Shown: piece by piece, positions 46,278 to 58,100 of the stretch
Layout of the letters: every line of letters starts with the position of its first letter
Numbering within the stretch: the stretch's first letter is position 1
NCBI GenBank assembly: GCA_019915135.1
Contig: JAHLMK010000005.1
Location: forward strand, 248,001 to 312,000
Direction: 5' to 3'
Origin: Strobilurus pachycystidiatus
Taxonomy: Eukaryota; Basidiomycota; Agaricomycetes; Agaricales; Physalacriaceae
DNA length: 64,000 bases
Made by a program: the position numbers and the translations under genes
The notes under the pieces: model-generated
Database searches by the model: none
What the model was told of the DNA's origin: nothing
The model's input: the letters and a program-made list of their open reading frames with translations, nothing else

Positions 46278-49200
46278 ATGGTTTTTGGTCGTAACAAGAC
46301 GAAAGCGACATCGCCCCCGGAGGACGTTATCATCGTTCACGACTCAGACTCGGAGCCGGAGAGCTCACTACAGCAGCCATCGCCCAAGCGCCAAAAGATA
46401 GCATCCTGTGCGTGCTCAGAAATGCAATCTGCCACCTTTGACACGCTCTGACCGTGTCTGCACAGCATCGCCTTCAAAACCAGCCGCCGGCGCCAAATCC
46501 AACAGCTCCAAAATGAAGAATGCCCACCTCAAAGGCCGCAAGCGCTACAACGCCGATTTCAACGACTTGGAGGAGGAGACGAAGCGGTCACCCTTGCAGG
46601 TCCATGGATTGCGTATCAAACGTAAGCCTGCGCCTCTTTGCCCACTCATTGCCCTCACTCAATCTTCCCAGGCTTCAGAGCCGGCGACGATGAAGGCACC
46701 ATCGAGGTCGCCGTCGAGGAAATCGCGACATCCATGGTCCTCAACATCAATCTCCTCGTTTCAGGTAAGTGGCGCACCGTCTCTCTTCCAGCACAATACT
46801 GACGCGCGGTAATAGATACGTCCGAGTACCCAAAGAGCCATTCATTCTTCTCCTACTGCCTAGACGAATCGCCCGAAAAGATACGGGATGTCCTCACCGA
46901 CATGGCCTCGGCCCCCTCAAGGCCTATCAGAGAGACACTAGAACATTTACTGTCTGCCTTTGTCGGCAAGGACGTTCCTCACGACGTTGACATGGACGAC
47001 TCCGATCAGGACAGCGACGGCAGTGCCGACGAGGAGTTCGCGATGGGTGATTTCGAAGACTACGCGTCCAGCTCATCCGCCACAAGTGTCAACCGTACCA
47101 AACTGCAACAGTAGGCGTCTGATCTCGCGCAAATCATCCGCGCCATCTCACTCCACTGCTTCACAGTGACTTTCTCGAAGTCGTTGCTTCTGCTTATCGT
47201 CCAGGTATCCTCAAGTTTGGCGCTGATGACTTCTGTCTTTCAGTTTCAATACCTGTCATCACTCTGTCGGAGTCCATACCTCCACAGGCACTGATGGCAT
47301 GGGATCGCCGCCTGCTCTCCCGATCCCAGCACCTCGTTCTTCTCATATCCGGCCATCGAGGCGTGTATCCCGCTCTCTCTAACGATGGAAATTACACGTC
47401 GTCGGCCAAGAATTCTAGCGTGAATCTCAAGTTCCAGGTTGGCCTCTCGGGGCAGTATAAGCCCTCCGAGCTCAACGCGAAGGAAGCTGTTCGAAAGTAC
47501 GGTCTTGTCCTCCACGATGCCGAAGACGAATTGCGCATACAGGCAGAGAAAGCTGCAGCTGCAGCGGCGATGGCCGAATGGGATCCTGACGCTGAGGAAG
47601 AACCCGTCGTCGCACCTGTCACATTCACGGCCGCCGAAGAAGACGATGATGATGGTCGTTTTGATAAATTCAGTCTGAGCTCATCCTTTGAGTCTCTCCT
47701 AGATCAGCATTTCCTCAAGGTTGTCCAGCTTCGCAGGAAGTTTGGGTTAGGTTGGGCTGGCGCTGAGGTTCTACATGCAAAGGCGGAACAGACTCAGATG
47801 CCTCCGGATGAAATCTATCGGCAGTACGATCAAGTTAGCTTCAGACGTTTCTGCTCAATCTCCACGGAAACTGACGCGCTTTGTAGGACATTCATGCGGC
47901 TGACAAGGAAGAACAAAAGCTTGATCGTAATTTGCCTCATGATCCTCTGCGCGGACTGGGCAAAGGGGAGGACATCAACCTCATGTTGACGGCTTTCGCC
48001 TACTTGATTAGACGGATTACTGTCAGTCTCTTTATTATTTGTTACCTAGCAGTGGTGCTCATCGAATTACAGCTGTGTACGCGGTACTGCCTGGTGTGCC
48101 ACAATAAGCTTGCCACTGCCACAGACTATGAGGCTTTGAAGCCCTATGTTTGCGATTCCAAACTTTGTGCTTATCAATACTACGCGCACAACAGGGGACC
48201 TTCTCTCGAGGTTAATATCATCTTTCGATAGTGTTCGTTCGAGCTGACACCGATATTTGCCTAGTATGAAATCATCCATAATCCGCAAACCGTAGATCTC
48301 CTCGTCTCGTTGACATACTCGGCTGCCGCCGAAGGTGTTCTCGACGAACCGTTCCCTGTGGGCATGGGTTTGCGAGTGCCACTGCCAGAAAAGTCTTCTT
48401 TGGTGTCTGCGCCAGCGACGAGAGCAGCTATGGCCATGCCGGGTATGCCTGTTGCAGCCGCACCTACCGATGCTGCTCCCCCGGCACCGAGGCGCGAACC
48501 CGTGCCGGACAACCACGGACTCGTTGACTTCGATGACCTTTCCACGCCAGAGGTATAATTTTGCTCAAGCTTTCCAGTTGAGGGTTCTAAAGGCTGTTAG
48601 ATGAGGGCGTCCATTACTTTCTTGATTAATTCATTGCCATCGGTATGTTACTTCCGTAATTTCTTGGGTATTCACACTCATATGCATTTGTAGGTTGAAG
48701 ACATGAAGTGCGGCACATTTTGAGTACATTTGCGAGTGCTCACTGACTGGTCGTTTACAGGAAACATCTTGAGCGGAAGGTCAAGCCAGGCAAATCCAAG
48801 CCCAAGCTCAAGGAAGTAGATCTCACTGTTTTGCCCGCGGCGTGGTCAGTCCTTCGTTGGTAAGCACTTCATAATCTCCGCGCACACAGCATTGACCCTA
48901 CACTAATCACCAGGTGCATCGCCTCGTGTACAGCGTACATAGAGCCCACGGCTCCGGACGAGAGAATTCAGGGCTTAGGTGTGTCTTGGCGATTGATCCT
49001 TTACATACCTTGACGCTCGTTCGTGCTATCCAGATGCATCATGGAAACAGTTCCGTTTCAGTGTCGGCGCGCCGGATATGGAGGCCAAGTTCAAGGCCTC
49101 AGTGGCCATGTCCCAGAAGAAGAACAAGAACGCTGTCACTTATCCGTCGCTCTATGTATGTCTGCTGTCGCTGCCTACTTACTTCTCCACGATTATTGAC

Positions 49201-50886
49201 CTTGTACGCAAGGCTTTCCACGGTTCTCCGCTCCGCAATTGGCACTCGGTATGTCGCCATGTTTTCTTTGCTTTCTGTACTCATCAGGATGATAGATTAT
49301 TCGCCACGGCCTTTGGTACAGATCCATTGCTAACGGACGTGCTTACGGCAACGGTGAGCTTGCTGACGACTTTCAATTTTGATTCCACTAATGTCTCAGG
49401 TGTTTACATGGCGAAGGACGCGACCGTTTCGATGGGTCACTACGCACAGGGCAATTCGACTGCATGGCGCCGAAGCAAATTGGGGCCCAACTCATGCACC
49501 GCTGTCGTCGAAGCTGTCAATCTTCCGGACGAATTCGTCAGCCAGAATCCATATCTAGTCGTCGCCGACACTGACTGGCTTCTTTGGTATCGTGTTTTTC
49601 TATTCACTCACTTCCGTGACCTTCTGATTTTCGGTCCTAGTCGCTACCTGATCGTTAGGTGTCCATCGTACGTGGAACCGTCCGCGCCTACCACTAAAGC
49701 TCCCCAAATTCCTTTCGTCAAATTTGATCCCAAACATCCCGCTACGCATGGTACTGCTAAGATCCAAATGCCGCAGCCCGGTTACAAGATCAACCTGATC
49801 TTGTCTGACCGCCGCAAGGAGCTCGTCGACCAACAGCCAGATGGTCATGATCAGGAGATCTTTGAGTATGTGGAAAACAACAAGAACAATCCTATTCACC
49901 TCGACGAGGACGATGATGAAGGTCACTTCTTCGATGATGATGATGATGATTATGTCGTTCCTTCGAAGGACAAAGGAAAAGGGAGAGCCACCGTATCATC
50001 CCCTGCGAAGGCGCACGCCAGCAAAGCACAGAAAGCTAAGCCCGTCAATGACTGGAAGCATGATCCAGCATGGGTTGCAGCCGCTGTCAAGAGACGAATG
50101 CCTCCTCCATCGGAGTCAACGCCTTCTGCTACGATGGCCGTGTCCCGTGAACTGAACGCCATGCGCAAGGAACAGAACAATGCGGCGAGCTTGAGAGAGT
50201 TGGGCTGGTATTTGCCCGATGATTTTATTGACGACAATATTTTCTCATGGATAGTTGAGATGCACTCATTCGATGAGAGCCTTCCGATTGCCAAAGACCT
50301 TAAGGATAAGTACGTATTGTTCTTTGCTTTCTTGCAAGGGTACTGATATCTTCGTAGGCGGGTGAATTCTGTCATCTTTGAGATTAGATTCCCGCCTGCA
50401 TATCCACTACAACCTCCATTTTTCCGAATTCTCACTCCTCGGTTCCTACCCTTCATCCAAGGAGGTGGAGGGCACGTTACCGGTGGTAAGTCCGCTTTTG
50501 GCTAATCATTTGTCTCGAGGCCTCATATTTGCTCAGGTGGTTCAATCTGCATGGACCTGCTAACGTCAGACGGTTGGCTTCCAAGCTACAGGTGCGGTCT
50601 ATGTGTCGTTCTCCGCTCCCATCCAAGCTTTGCTCACTTCCATGCCCGACAGCATGTCCGCGATCATTCTGCAGATCAAATTGGCTATTTCTAATCTGGA
50701 TCCTCGTCCTGCCCGTCTGGCGAAAGACTGGGACAGAGACTACGCAGTGTCCGAGGCCCTGGAGGGCTATAAGCGCGCTGCAGCAACGCACGGATGGCAG
50801 GTGTGTATAATCGGTTCTTCTCTGTCATCTTACTCACTTCATCCGCTTATCAGGTTCCCATCGGCATAGAGAAATTGGTTCGATAG
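46278..50886 (+). CDS. PARP6/8-like ADP-ribosyltransferase fused to an E2-like (UBC) domain
   Basis: A long multi-exon gene. The start is the ATG at 46278 (MVFGRNKTKATSPPED); the stop is at 50884-50886. Early exons give an acidic, nuclear-looking leader and a domain with SFFSYCLDESPEKIRDVL. A cysteine cluster follows (RYCLVCHNKL, LKPYVCDSKLCAYQYYAHN), as in PARP6/8-type proteins. The PARP catalytic fold has AFHGSPLRNWHSI, GNGVYMAKDATVSMGHY and CRYLIVRC. After an acidic linker (DEDDDEGHFFDDDDDDY) comes a UBC fold: FEIRFPPAYPLQPPFFRILT and VTGGGSICMDLLTSDGW. The Cys in SICMDLL sits where E2 enzymes carry the active Cys, in a UBE2Q-like setting without HPN. Such fusions are known in fungi; substrates are not. 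Internal exon joints are approximate. Confidence 0.88.
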
Positions 50887-51146
50887 ACGAGCGTACTACG
50901 AACTACTCCTCAATATCAGCATATTACATCGAATCTCCTCGACCATACATACATCGTAGATACAGCTTACTACTTACCACCGTCTTTCATACTCTCTGTG
51001 TCCATGGAGCTGTATGAAACTCGATTTCTTGTGTCCGACAGCGGATAAGCAAAAGACAATGCTACGACCGCACCGGCGCCCTCAATGAAACGAGTATGAG
51101 ATCGCCATCATTGTTGGATGGGACGGCTGCGTCATGATTACTGAAG

Positions 51147-52669
51147 ATGAATGTGAGAGATGCATCAGGAACGCGTCCATCGCACAGTGTTTTACAACGT
51201 GGAGGAGACCCAGGAAGCACACGGAGACGGGCAAGAGTATGGACACGTTCCCGCCTCATGTATAGTCAAAACAAGCAACCCGGAAGTGTCGCCCGAAAGG
51301 TTGGAGTATTGCGTTCTCCCTTAATGTCCTCCCGTTCTTATTCTATCGCCTATGGCATAGGCCTTTTCAGCTTTCTATCTATCTCTTATTTCAGCGTCAC
51401 GAAGGCCTGGGACCGCTACCGACACGCTCGATACCTGCTAGACAAGTCTCACGATGAAGTGGCGGCCCTGACGGCAGTTGCTTCGGAGAAGGACACACAA
51501 ATTCGCGACCTGCAAAAGTCGCTCGACGACGCGACTGCAGAGATCCAAACCTTGAAGGACAGGGCGGGGAAGCTGGAGAGGATGGTGGAGAGGGTCCGCA
51601 ACGAACTCGCGGGGTCTAGACACGAGTTGCAGGACGCCCGAAACACAGGCCGGAGTCTGGAGCTGCAGCTGAAAGCGCAAGCTGCAGCGGAGGCGCTGGC
51701 ACGCGACGAGGTCGGGCGGATACATGGACTGCACGAGAAAACGATCGCGTTGTTGCGATCCCGGACCGAGGAACTTAGCGCGGCACAGTTGTACCTGAAC
51801 AAGACGGACTTATCTTCGGGAGCGGACGTGGTGGGAATGGTGGAGGCGCTGAATGGGGAGATCTTCCAGACGGCAGCGACCATCGCCGAGGCGTTCAGCT
51901 TTGGAGACAAGGAGGTAGAGGAGTCTACGGATGCCGCTTTGGCATACGGGGACGTGGTGGATATACTGGGTCAACGGATGACTGATCTCCTGCGGTCCTC
52001 TCCCCATCACGATGACCAAATCCTGATCCAGATTGCCCTCCAGGCCGCCATGTGCGCATATGTGGAGTGGATCATAACGTCCTGGTACTTCGAAGGACGC
52101 GACGAAGAGCAGCTGCTCAGTAACCTCTACAGTCACATACAGGAAGCAGGTGCGCTTTTACTCCCAGCCCCCGTGAAAGATCTCCTGACGTTCCATTGAC
52201 AGAGGATCAAGCCATAGCAGGCAGATGGCGCGCTCTGACGCGCAAGTACGCGGTGGAGGCGTTTACGGAAGGGTCCGACATCCACCAACAACTGGTCGAT
52301 GTGGTGATGGAGACCATGGTGAACATCCTCATCAGCGCCGGACTAGAAACGGCCACGTCTCAGATCAGCGAAACGATGGCGGCCAAGTTTGCGGGGCATA
52401 CCTCGGAGGTAGTGCGACGCGCCACAGATCTCAACAACGTGATCGGGCAAGGCATTCTTTCGTGCGAGATTTCGCCGTTGTACTGGCTGCCGGAAACCGA
52501 GTATTCCGAGGAGAGCATGGAGGATACATTTGGGAGAGGCCCACGAGAAGGAGAGTTGGTGCTCTGCACGACAGAAATTGGCCTGGTACGCTCAGAACGA
52601 CGGGGAGACGAACGACAAAGGCGGATTCTGCGAAGACCAAAAGTAGCGCTGCGGTCCGGTTTGGAGTAG
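51147..52669 (+). CDS. Conserved basidiomycete protein with membrane segment and coiled coil
   Basis: Two exons: the first ends at 52149 and the second is 52203-52669. The open frame starts with an ATG at 51147 (489 aa). The ATG at 51324 (MSSRSYSIAYGIGLFSF) is the alternative and gives 430 aa with the membrane segment right at the N-terminus; I cannot decide between them. After YGIGLFSFLSISYFSV comes a long coiled coil at about 100-215 (heptads such as LQKSLDDATAEIQTLKDRAG). A conserved globular part follows (ILIQIALQAAMCAYVEWI, ITSWYF, RWRALTRKYAVEAF, ISPLYWLPETEYSEESMEDTF, LCTTEIGLVRSE). I recall similar proteins in many mushroom genomes, all uncharacterised. No enzymatic motif is visible. 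Confidence 0.8.
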
Positions 52670-53129
52670 ACCATGATAGCAGACGAGGGGACGCGATATG
52701 TACTTACATGTTATGCTTTCTGTATGGATTTTTATTAGTTTGTGTACATTTTCTGATTTCGAGTGGTGGATTGAGACGAGCACGTGGCAGCATACTTTTC
52801 CTTCAGTCTTGGCCCCTTACACTAGCCTGGTCAACCCGACCGGACTTGGTGACTCTTGAGAATGTCGCGAAACTTGGGACATATGTTAATCCTTGTGCCC
52901 TGGACATGGGTATTTAGGCGACGATACGCTTCTACATAGTCCATTGGGCATGACAAAGGGATCCGAAGAGACTCGAGATTCCGGAGAAGACACTAGATTT
53001 TGTTGTACCAATTATTACCATCGCGTAGATACAGAAATGGCTGGTATTCATATTCAGACTTGTGCAGACTGTGTATATACTGGTGTCGCATAACAACTTT
53101 TAAGTTTTAACAAGATACGCACCGAGAGC
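52670..53129. other. Intergenic region between convergent genes
   Basis: About 460 bp between two stop codons. It holds 3' flanking DNA only; no gene or repeat was recognised. Confidence 0.5.
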
Positions 53130-54949
53130 CTATTCTTCAATCGCAGTATCTAGCCACTCCTTGAATATCTTCTTGTAAAGATCCAAGTTTTCCTGCGTTG
53201 TCCATTTACGACCCGTCGACCAGACCATATCGAGGCGACCGGCATAGGTCCAGCAAATGGGGACCAGGAGCGGATGTGTCACTCGGATGGAATGGCATTG
53301 CTGAAGGACGCTGATTTCGTGCGACAGCTCCCCAGTACCCGGCACGAAGGGATTCAAGATATCCATGGCGCTGTAGTCACCAATAGACGAGAGCATTGGT
53401 ACGCGCATATGGTAGATCGCGTCATTATGCTTCCCAGCATCGAGTTCGAGCTGCCGGTCGACCTCTCGTTGGAAGACGGCACCGAAATCAGACTAGTCCG
53501 AGGCGGTGAGAGTTCATATAAGACTCCCGAGGGATAAGATATTAGCGTACCGGTGTGCCGTTAGCGACCGCTTTGCTCATTTGGATCACACCGTCCCACA
53601 GAGTACTGCGTGAAGTATCACGGATAACCTTTCGGGACGCTTTGTCGTAACCAACTGCCTTGCGCATAGTGGCCATGTCATATAGTAAGCTTGTTCCCTC
53701 GGTGCCAAATAAGAGAGCACCGTCTTCCAGCTCTTTATAGGCACCTGGAAACTTGTGTCGCTGGTCGCGACCGTCAGTCTCGGACCATTTGCGACAATGG
53801 TACAACATACGTGGTTCATGAAGTAGAATCCAAAGAGGAAGTGAGTCGCGGATTCGTAAGCCGTGATGGTCTTCTGGGAGACATCTTCCGGAGATTGAGT
53901 ACACACTTGTAGGTTGTACTCTATCTCTGCAAGGGCGAGAAGAGCAAGCCAAAGATTCGTCACCGTAACGTTGTTTGTCCGACAAGCTTGGCGAAATTTC
54001 GCTGTCTCTGCTTCAGTCAATGTAAGACGAACATTGATGTTGTTGTGATGGCTTGATTTCGCAGAGTCGTTATCTAAGATAGCGGGAAGGAAGGGTATCT
54101 ATGAAACAGGAGATTAAGTGATGAGCCGATGCAAAGCAATTGAATGCACTCACAAATCCAGCTGGAGGTGCAGGAGTAAATTTAGCGTCTGGAGCTGCCT
54201 GGAGCGGTAACTCAGCGGCCACAATAAGTGTGGGAGGAAGACGAATGGTCTCTGCGCCCCAGTCAAGTGTGGGATTTTCCGCGGAAGGCGACTTGAGCTC
54301 TTGCAGTGTCCATGTCAAGATGTTCTCCATGATCTTCATGAGGGACCGAGCGTCGATGCCGTTATGGGGGGCAAGATACCTACATATCCATCAGAAATAA
54401 GTATGAAGCCAGATAGCATGTACCGGCGTACGTCAAATGTAGGTCACCAGGATTCTCTGACGAGGGCACGACGTGAAGCTCGACTAGATGGTGGCCATCG
54501 GAGCACTTCCACCAAATATTCTCCATCATCAGATCAGTTTCTAGCAGGGTCATGGGAGCGTCGTGCCAGTGAATGGTCTTGAAGAGCCATTCCGCAAGCT
54601 CAGAAGATGTGGGTACATCGTACTCATACCAGTACTGCCCATCGTGCTTGACCTGTATGGAGGCTATCAACGGCGACAGATGGCGCGCCTTGATCCAGGA
54701 CTTGGTGAGAGCGCGTTGCAGTTCTGGCTGTGGGGTTGGAGTCCCAAAGCGAGCGGTAAGGGTACCGGCATACATGGTGAAGCCTTCTCCGTGGTCACTG
54801 AGCAAGGTTATGTTATGAAGGGATACACAGAATGAGTAGTCGACCTACACAAACCAAGCGGCCTGCGCTTCCTGACCGTACAACATCCGTGTCCATTTCT
54901 TGCCATCAGAGGAAGAGAACTTCAGTGGGGTCGCGTCGATGACAGGCAT
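53130..54949 (-). CDS. CoA-dependent acyltransferase-like protein with HxxxD motif (about 517 aa)
   Basis: Six exons: 54949-54849, 54797-54432, 54379-54154, 54098-53811, 53760-53551 and 53492-53130, with exact phases. The start is the ATG at 54949 (MPVIDATPLKFSSSDGKKW). The sequence YLAPHNGIDARS contains HNGID (His160, Asp164), the HxxxD signature of condensation, BAHD and alcohol-acetyltransferase enzymes. It sits at the usual place after about 155 residues. Later parts include LTEAETAKFRQACRTNNVTV and VTNLWLALLALAEI, a pattern also typical of that fold. I see no DFGWG motif. Substrate and pathway are unknown, and no biosynthetic neighbours adjoin it. Confidence 0.72.
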
Positions 54950-56187
54950 ACGTAGTCGGAGATGCGTCAAGCTGACTTGGAGGGAAGCTAGGGTATGCAA
55001 GAGCGAAAAGAAAGCGTGGGACCCCAACAAGATACTTATGGAAGACTGTAGGTACCTCCATGATCATACGAAGAAGCCGTGATGAATCGAGATCCTTCGA
55101 AATCAGTAGATTCTGTTCTGGTCTGTTCGATAATAAATGATGACCATTGATCAGTAATTGGTTCGTGTTGTGTCTCGATGAATGAATGAATCGTTTCTCG
55201 CAAACCTGAGTTTCTCGCGGCTTCCCAAGGTGGGTTCCCAGTGCTACGCAGATGCTACGTAAGCCCGACTCGGGCCCGGTTCAATGGTGGCTTCCGTGTG
55301 AAGGCTGCTTCAGGCTTTCCTTTCATACGCTATTTGGGCTCCAGTTGTTCCTTCGCAGAAGATGGGTGAGACACTAGTACACCGCTAAGTGATGAGCTGC
55401 ATGCCAACTATAAGCTTTGAGAGGGAGTAATGTCTTGACCCAGGCCCCAGGGACGCTTAGAGACGCTTAGGTTTGCGAAAAAATTAGAAACGATCAACGA
55501 ACGTCGAAAGAATCTGCAGCTGGAGGATCCGTGAGTCACCGTGACTGGTTCGTGCCGTCGATGCCGTGCTTGTACTTATTTACTGATTGATTGATTGTTT
55601 ACATACCTGGTACCAGTTACATACCGAACGACGAAGTAGGCGGAACTAACAACAGAACATCGAACAGAGCCGTACACCATACCATGTAGCCCGGGACCTT
55701 CCTCTTCTTCCGCATGGATACGCTTCCCAGGCCTGCGGAGTAGTGTCGGGAGCCTAACCATACCAGGTGGTCCATGGGAACGAACTTCAACGGAGCCCCA
55801 CCTCCGCGATATTGTTCAATTATTCTGCTCGTTGCGAGGCTTCGCGAAGCGCATCCCTTGATATTTTGTCAATCAGAGGCTGCCTAGAGGCTTCGCGAAG
55901 CGCATCAGGATGGTGGCATCATTTTGCAGTTTCCTGACAATGCCACAAACTGTAGTCCGGAGCGACCGAACTGCAAGTTTCGCTCCAAGATGCCGCTACA
56001 GCGATACACCCCATCAGTATGTATTGTTATTGGGGATCTAGCCCTAAGGCTATAGCTATGTCACGGTGGTTCACATAATGGAGTCGGGGAAACGCCGTCA
56101 AACTTATATGAAAGGAGATGGCTTGACTGTGGTATCTTCGAAGTTTCTTCCCCAGGTTCTACAACTATGAGTATCATTTCCCTCAGT
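54950..56187. other. About 1.2 kb between HxxxD transferase and DUF6534 gene
   Basis: No gene is defensible here. The region contains both promoters of the outward-facing neighbours, the GCTTCGCGAAGC palindromic repeat pair at 55836-55906, and a short GACGCTTAG doublet near 55450-55470. Confidence 0.5.
55836..55906. repeat. Direct pair of a 20-bp unit containing a GCTTCGCGAAGC palindrome
   Basis: Units 55836-55855 and 55887-55906 are identical over 20 bp (GAGGCTTCGCGAAGCGCATC), 51 bp apart. Each contains a perfect 12-bp palindrome. The pair lies about 300 bp upstream of the DUF6534 start. Confidence 0.75.
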
Positions 56188-57729
56188 ATGCCATCACCGA
56201 TTTCTCTCGAGTATAAGCTCAAGGTACAACTCTACAGCCCATGGCCCCGCCCTCGTTGGCATATTTCTGGCGTGCATGCTCTATGGCGCGATGATCTTGC
56301 AAGTAAGGCTCGCTACTTTTGAGGACGCTCAAGACGCTTATGTAGCCACAGTGCTTCCACTTCTTCACGCATTATACAAGGTATGTCTGTCAATCGAACC
56401 GAAGCGGCTTTTCTGACTTGAAAATTGAAACAGCGACAAGAAAGGCATAAAATTATATGTGCGCCGGGAACGTCTGGGCGCGACTGACGGGAGATTGACA
56501 AAGTTACTAGGTCGGGTTTCTCGTGCTCATCGATACACTGAGGTACAATGTTTGCTCTATGTCACCTCTTGCTCGCTCACGGTTTTGAAGCACTATTTTT
56601 GCCATATGGTGGATATACAACACACTCATCAACAACTTCGGTGATTACAGCAAAATCGCCTTTCGACTACTTTTTGTGTCTAATCGCGCACAGGTAATTT
56701 GGAGGCATTCGCAGTGGCGGACTGGCGTAGGTTCCTCTCGGGTCTTCTCTGCTAGTTCACTGATGTGAGGTTTCAGTTCTTGCTGCCGGTATGAATTCTG
56801 CTTGAACGAGAAAGTCGGTTGTTACATGTCCTTGATTCATCACACAGATCCAGCTCTTGTCGTACGTGGCTCCTCGTTCAATATGCGTAAACGCTCACGG
56901 AATACACTCCAGGGTATCACTGGCACCTGCTGTCAGCTGTTCTTCGCATGGCGCATCAGATTGCTCACCAACAAGTGGTGGCTCGGCTGGGGTATAGCCG
57001 TACTTTCCATCATATCCGGTCTGTGCGCCATTGGTTCTGGAATAGCCGTCAATTGGGTCAAGAATATCGTGGAATTCGACAAATTCCAAGCCATTGGGTG
57101 TCTTTGGCTCGGGACGACTGCCTTGACGGATATTTTGATCACCTTGATATTGTCGCTCCATCTGGTCGGCTTCATGTCATAAGTTGATGTGGTTTGTTTC
57201 TGAAACAGTCTCTAGAACAAGCGACGAACAGGATTCAGGCATACAGACAAGTTGTTGAATCGTATCGTGAGATGTGAGGCTCATTAGTAGTTCTGGACGC
57301 CTTCGTTTTCTGAATGACAGCAGTGACAGTAACTAATGGTCTTGTAACGACGGTTTTTGCTATCGTAGAGCTCTCTCTCTATGTCGGAAAGGTGAGTCAA
57401 CTCGCATACCTCGCAACACACACTTACACGTCGATGTTAGCCTTTGACAGGCCTACACATTGGCTTCAGTTTCATCCTCGTACGTTGCATTGCTAAATAC
57501 TCGATCATAAGGGAAAATCTGATGATGGCGAAGCCCAAGTTGTACTGTAACTCAGTCATGTCGAGCAAGTTCTTCCTGTCCTTCATCGATTGAAATTATC
57601 TAAACTCGGCCAGGTCTCAATGCTCGCAGGCCAGACGGTGGTTCTTCGACAGATGATCAAATCTCAGGGACGAGCAGTGGTCGTCCAGTTCGTCTCCAAG
57701 AATTTCTCGCCCACGATGGATGTCCCTAA
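56188..57729 (+). CDS. DUF6534 multi-spanning membrane protein, apparent N-terminal frameshift
   Basis: The pieces read in order as a DUF6534 protein: MPSPISLEYKL, GPALVGIFLACMLYGAMILQ, CFHFFTHYTSDKKGIKLYV, GFLVLIDTLSTIFAIWWIYN, HHTDPALVGITGTCCQLFFA, GWGIAVLSIISGLCAIGSGI and KRRTGFRHTDKLLNRIVR. Then come NGLVTTVFAIVELSLYVGK and AKPKLYCNSVMSSLNARRPD, with a stop at 57727-57729. This family of seven-helix proteins is abundant in mushrooms and has no known function. Internal exons splice well, and intron 57565-57613 is GC-AG (GCAAGT). The start MPSPISLEYKL and the first helix are in different frames, with the shift near 56221-56242, and no usable intron lies between them. Either a small insertion has broken the gene, the start is elsewhere, or the sequence has an indel error. 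Confidence 0.72.
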
Positions 57730-58100
57730 CCCTTCTCCCAGCGACCAACAGCACCAACCGGTTCTCAGAGTCGGCCAGAAGTAAGTATTCTGTATTCGCA
57801 AATGCCTCGAGCTCACGAATCCCACCCTCAGCTCTTCATCTCCGTCGATACTGAACGTCACGAGATGATCGACTTCCACGACTCCAAGAACAAGAGCCAA
57901 TGGGCGGATGACATACAATCCGAACCCTCTTCTCAAAAGTCCAGGCCTGGTTTGGCGGTATAAGCTCAATCTGTCTACCTCAACTTTGACGTTTTTCCAC
58001 AAGACGACCGTAGAAGCGTAATACCCCACAAAGTAGAATTTCTAGCTAAACTCATCAATGATTAGCCTTACTTTTCCTTTACCTGCGCAACCCAAGCTGG
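57730..58100. other. Intergenic: DUF6534 gene and ARG5,6 fragment, 3' flanks
   Basis: About 370 bp between two convergent features. Overlapping frames exist but have no recognisable content. Confidence 0.45.

Noticed and set aside
40105..54949. Secondary-metabolite cluster joining the prenyltransferase and HxxxD acyltransferase
   Set aside because: They are 11 kb apart with AP-1 beta and the PARP fusion in between, and no synthase, P450 or transporter is present.
56188..56310. Rescue of the DUF6534 N-terminus by an intron GTACAACTCTACAG
   Set aside because: It would be only 14 nt long and would still leave the first helix out of frame.
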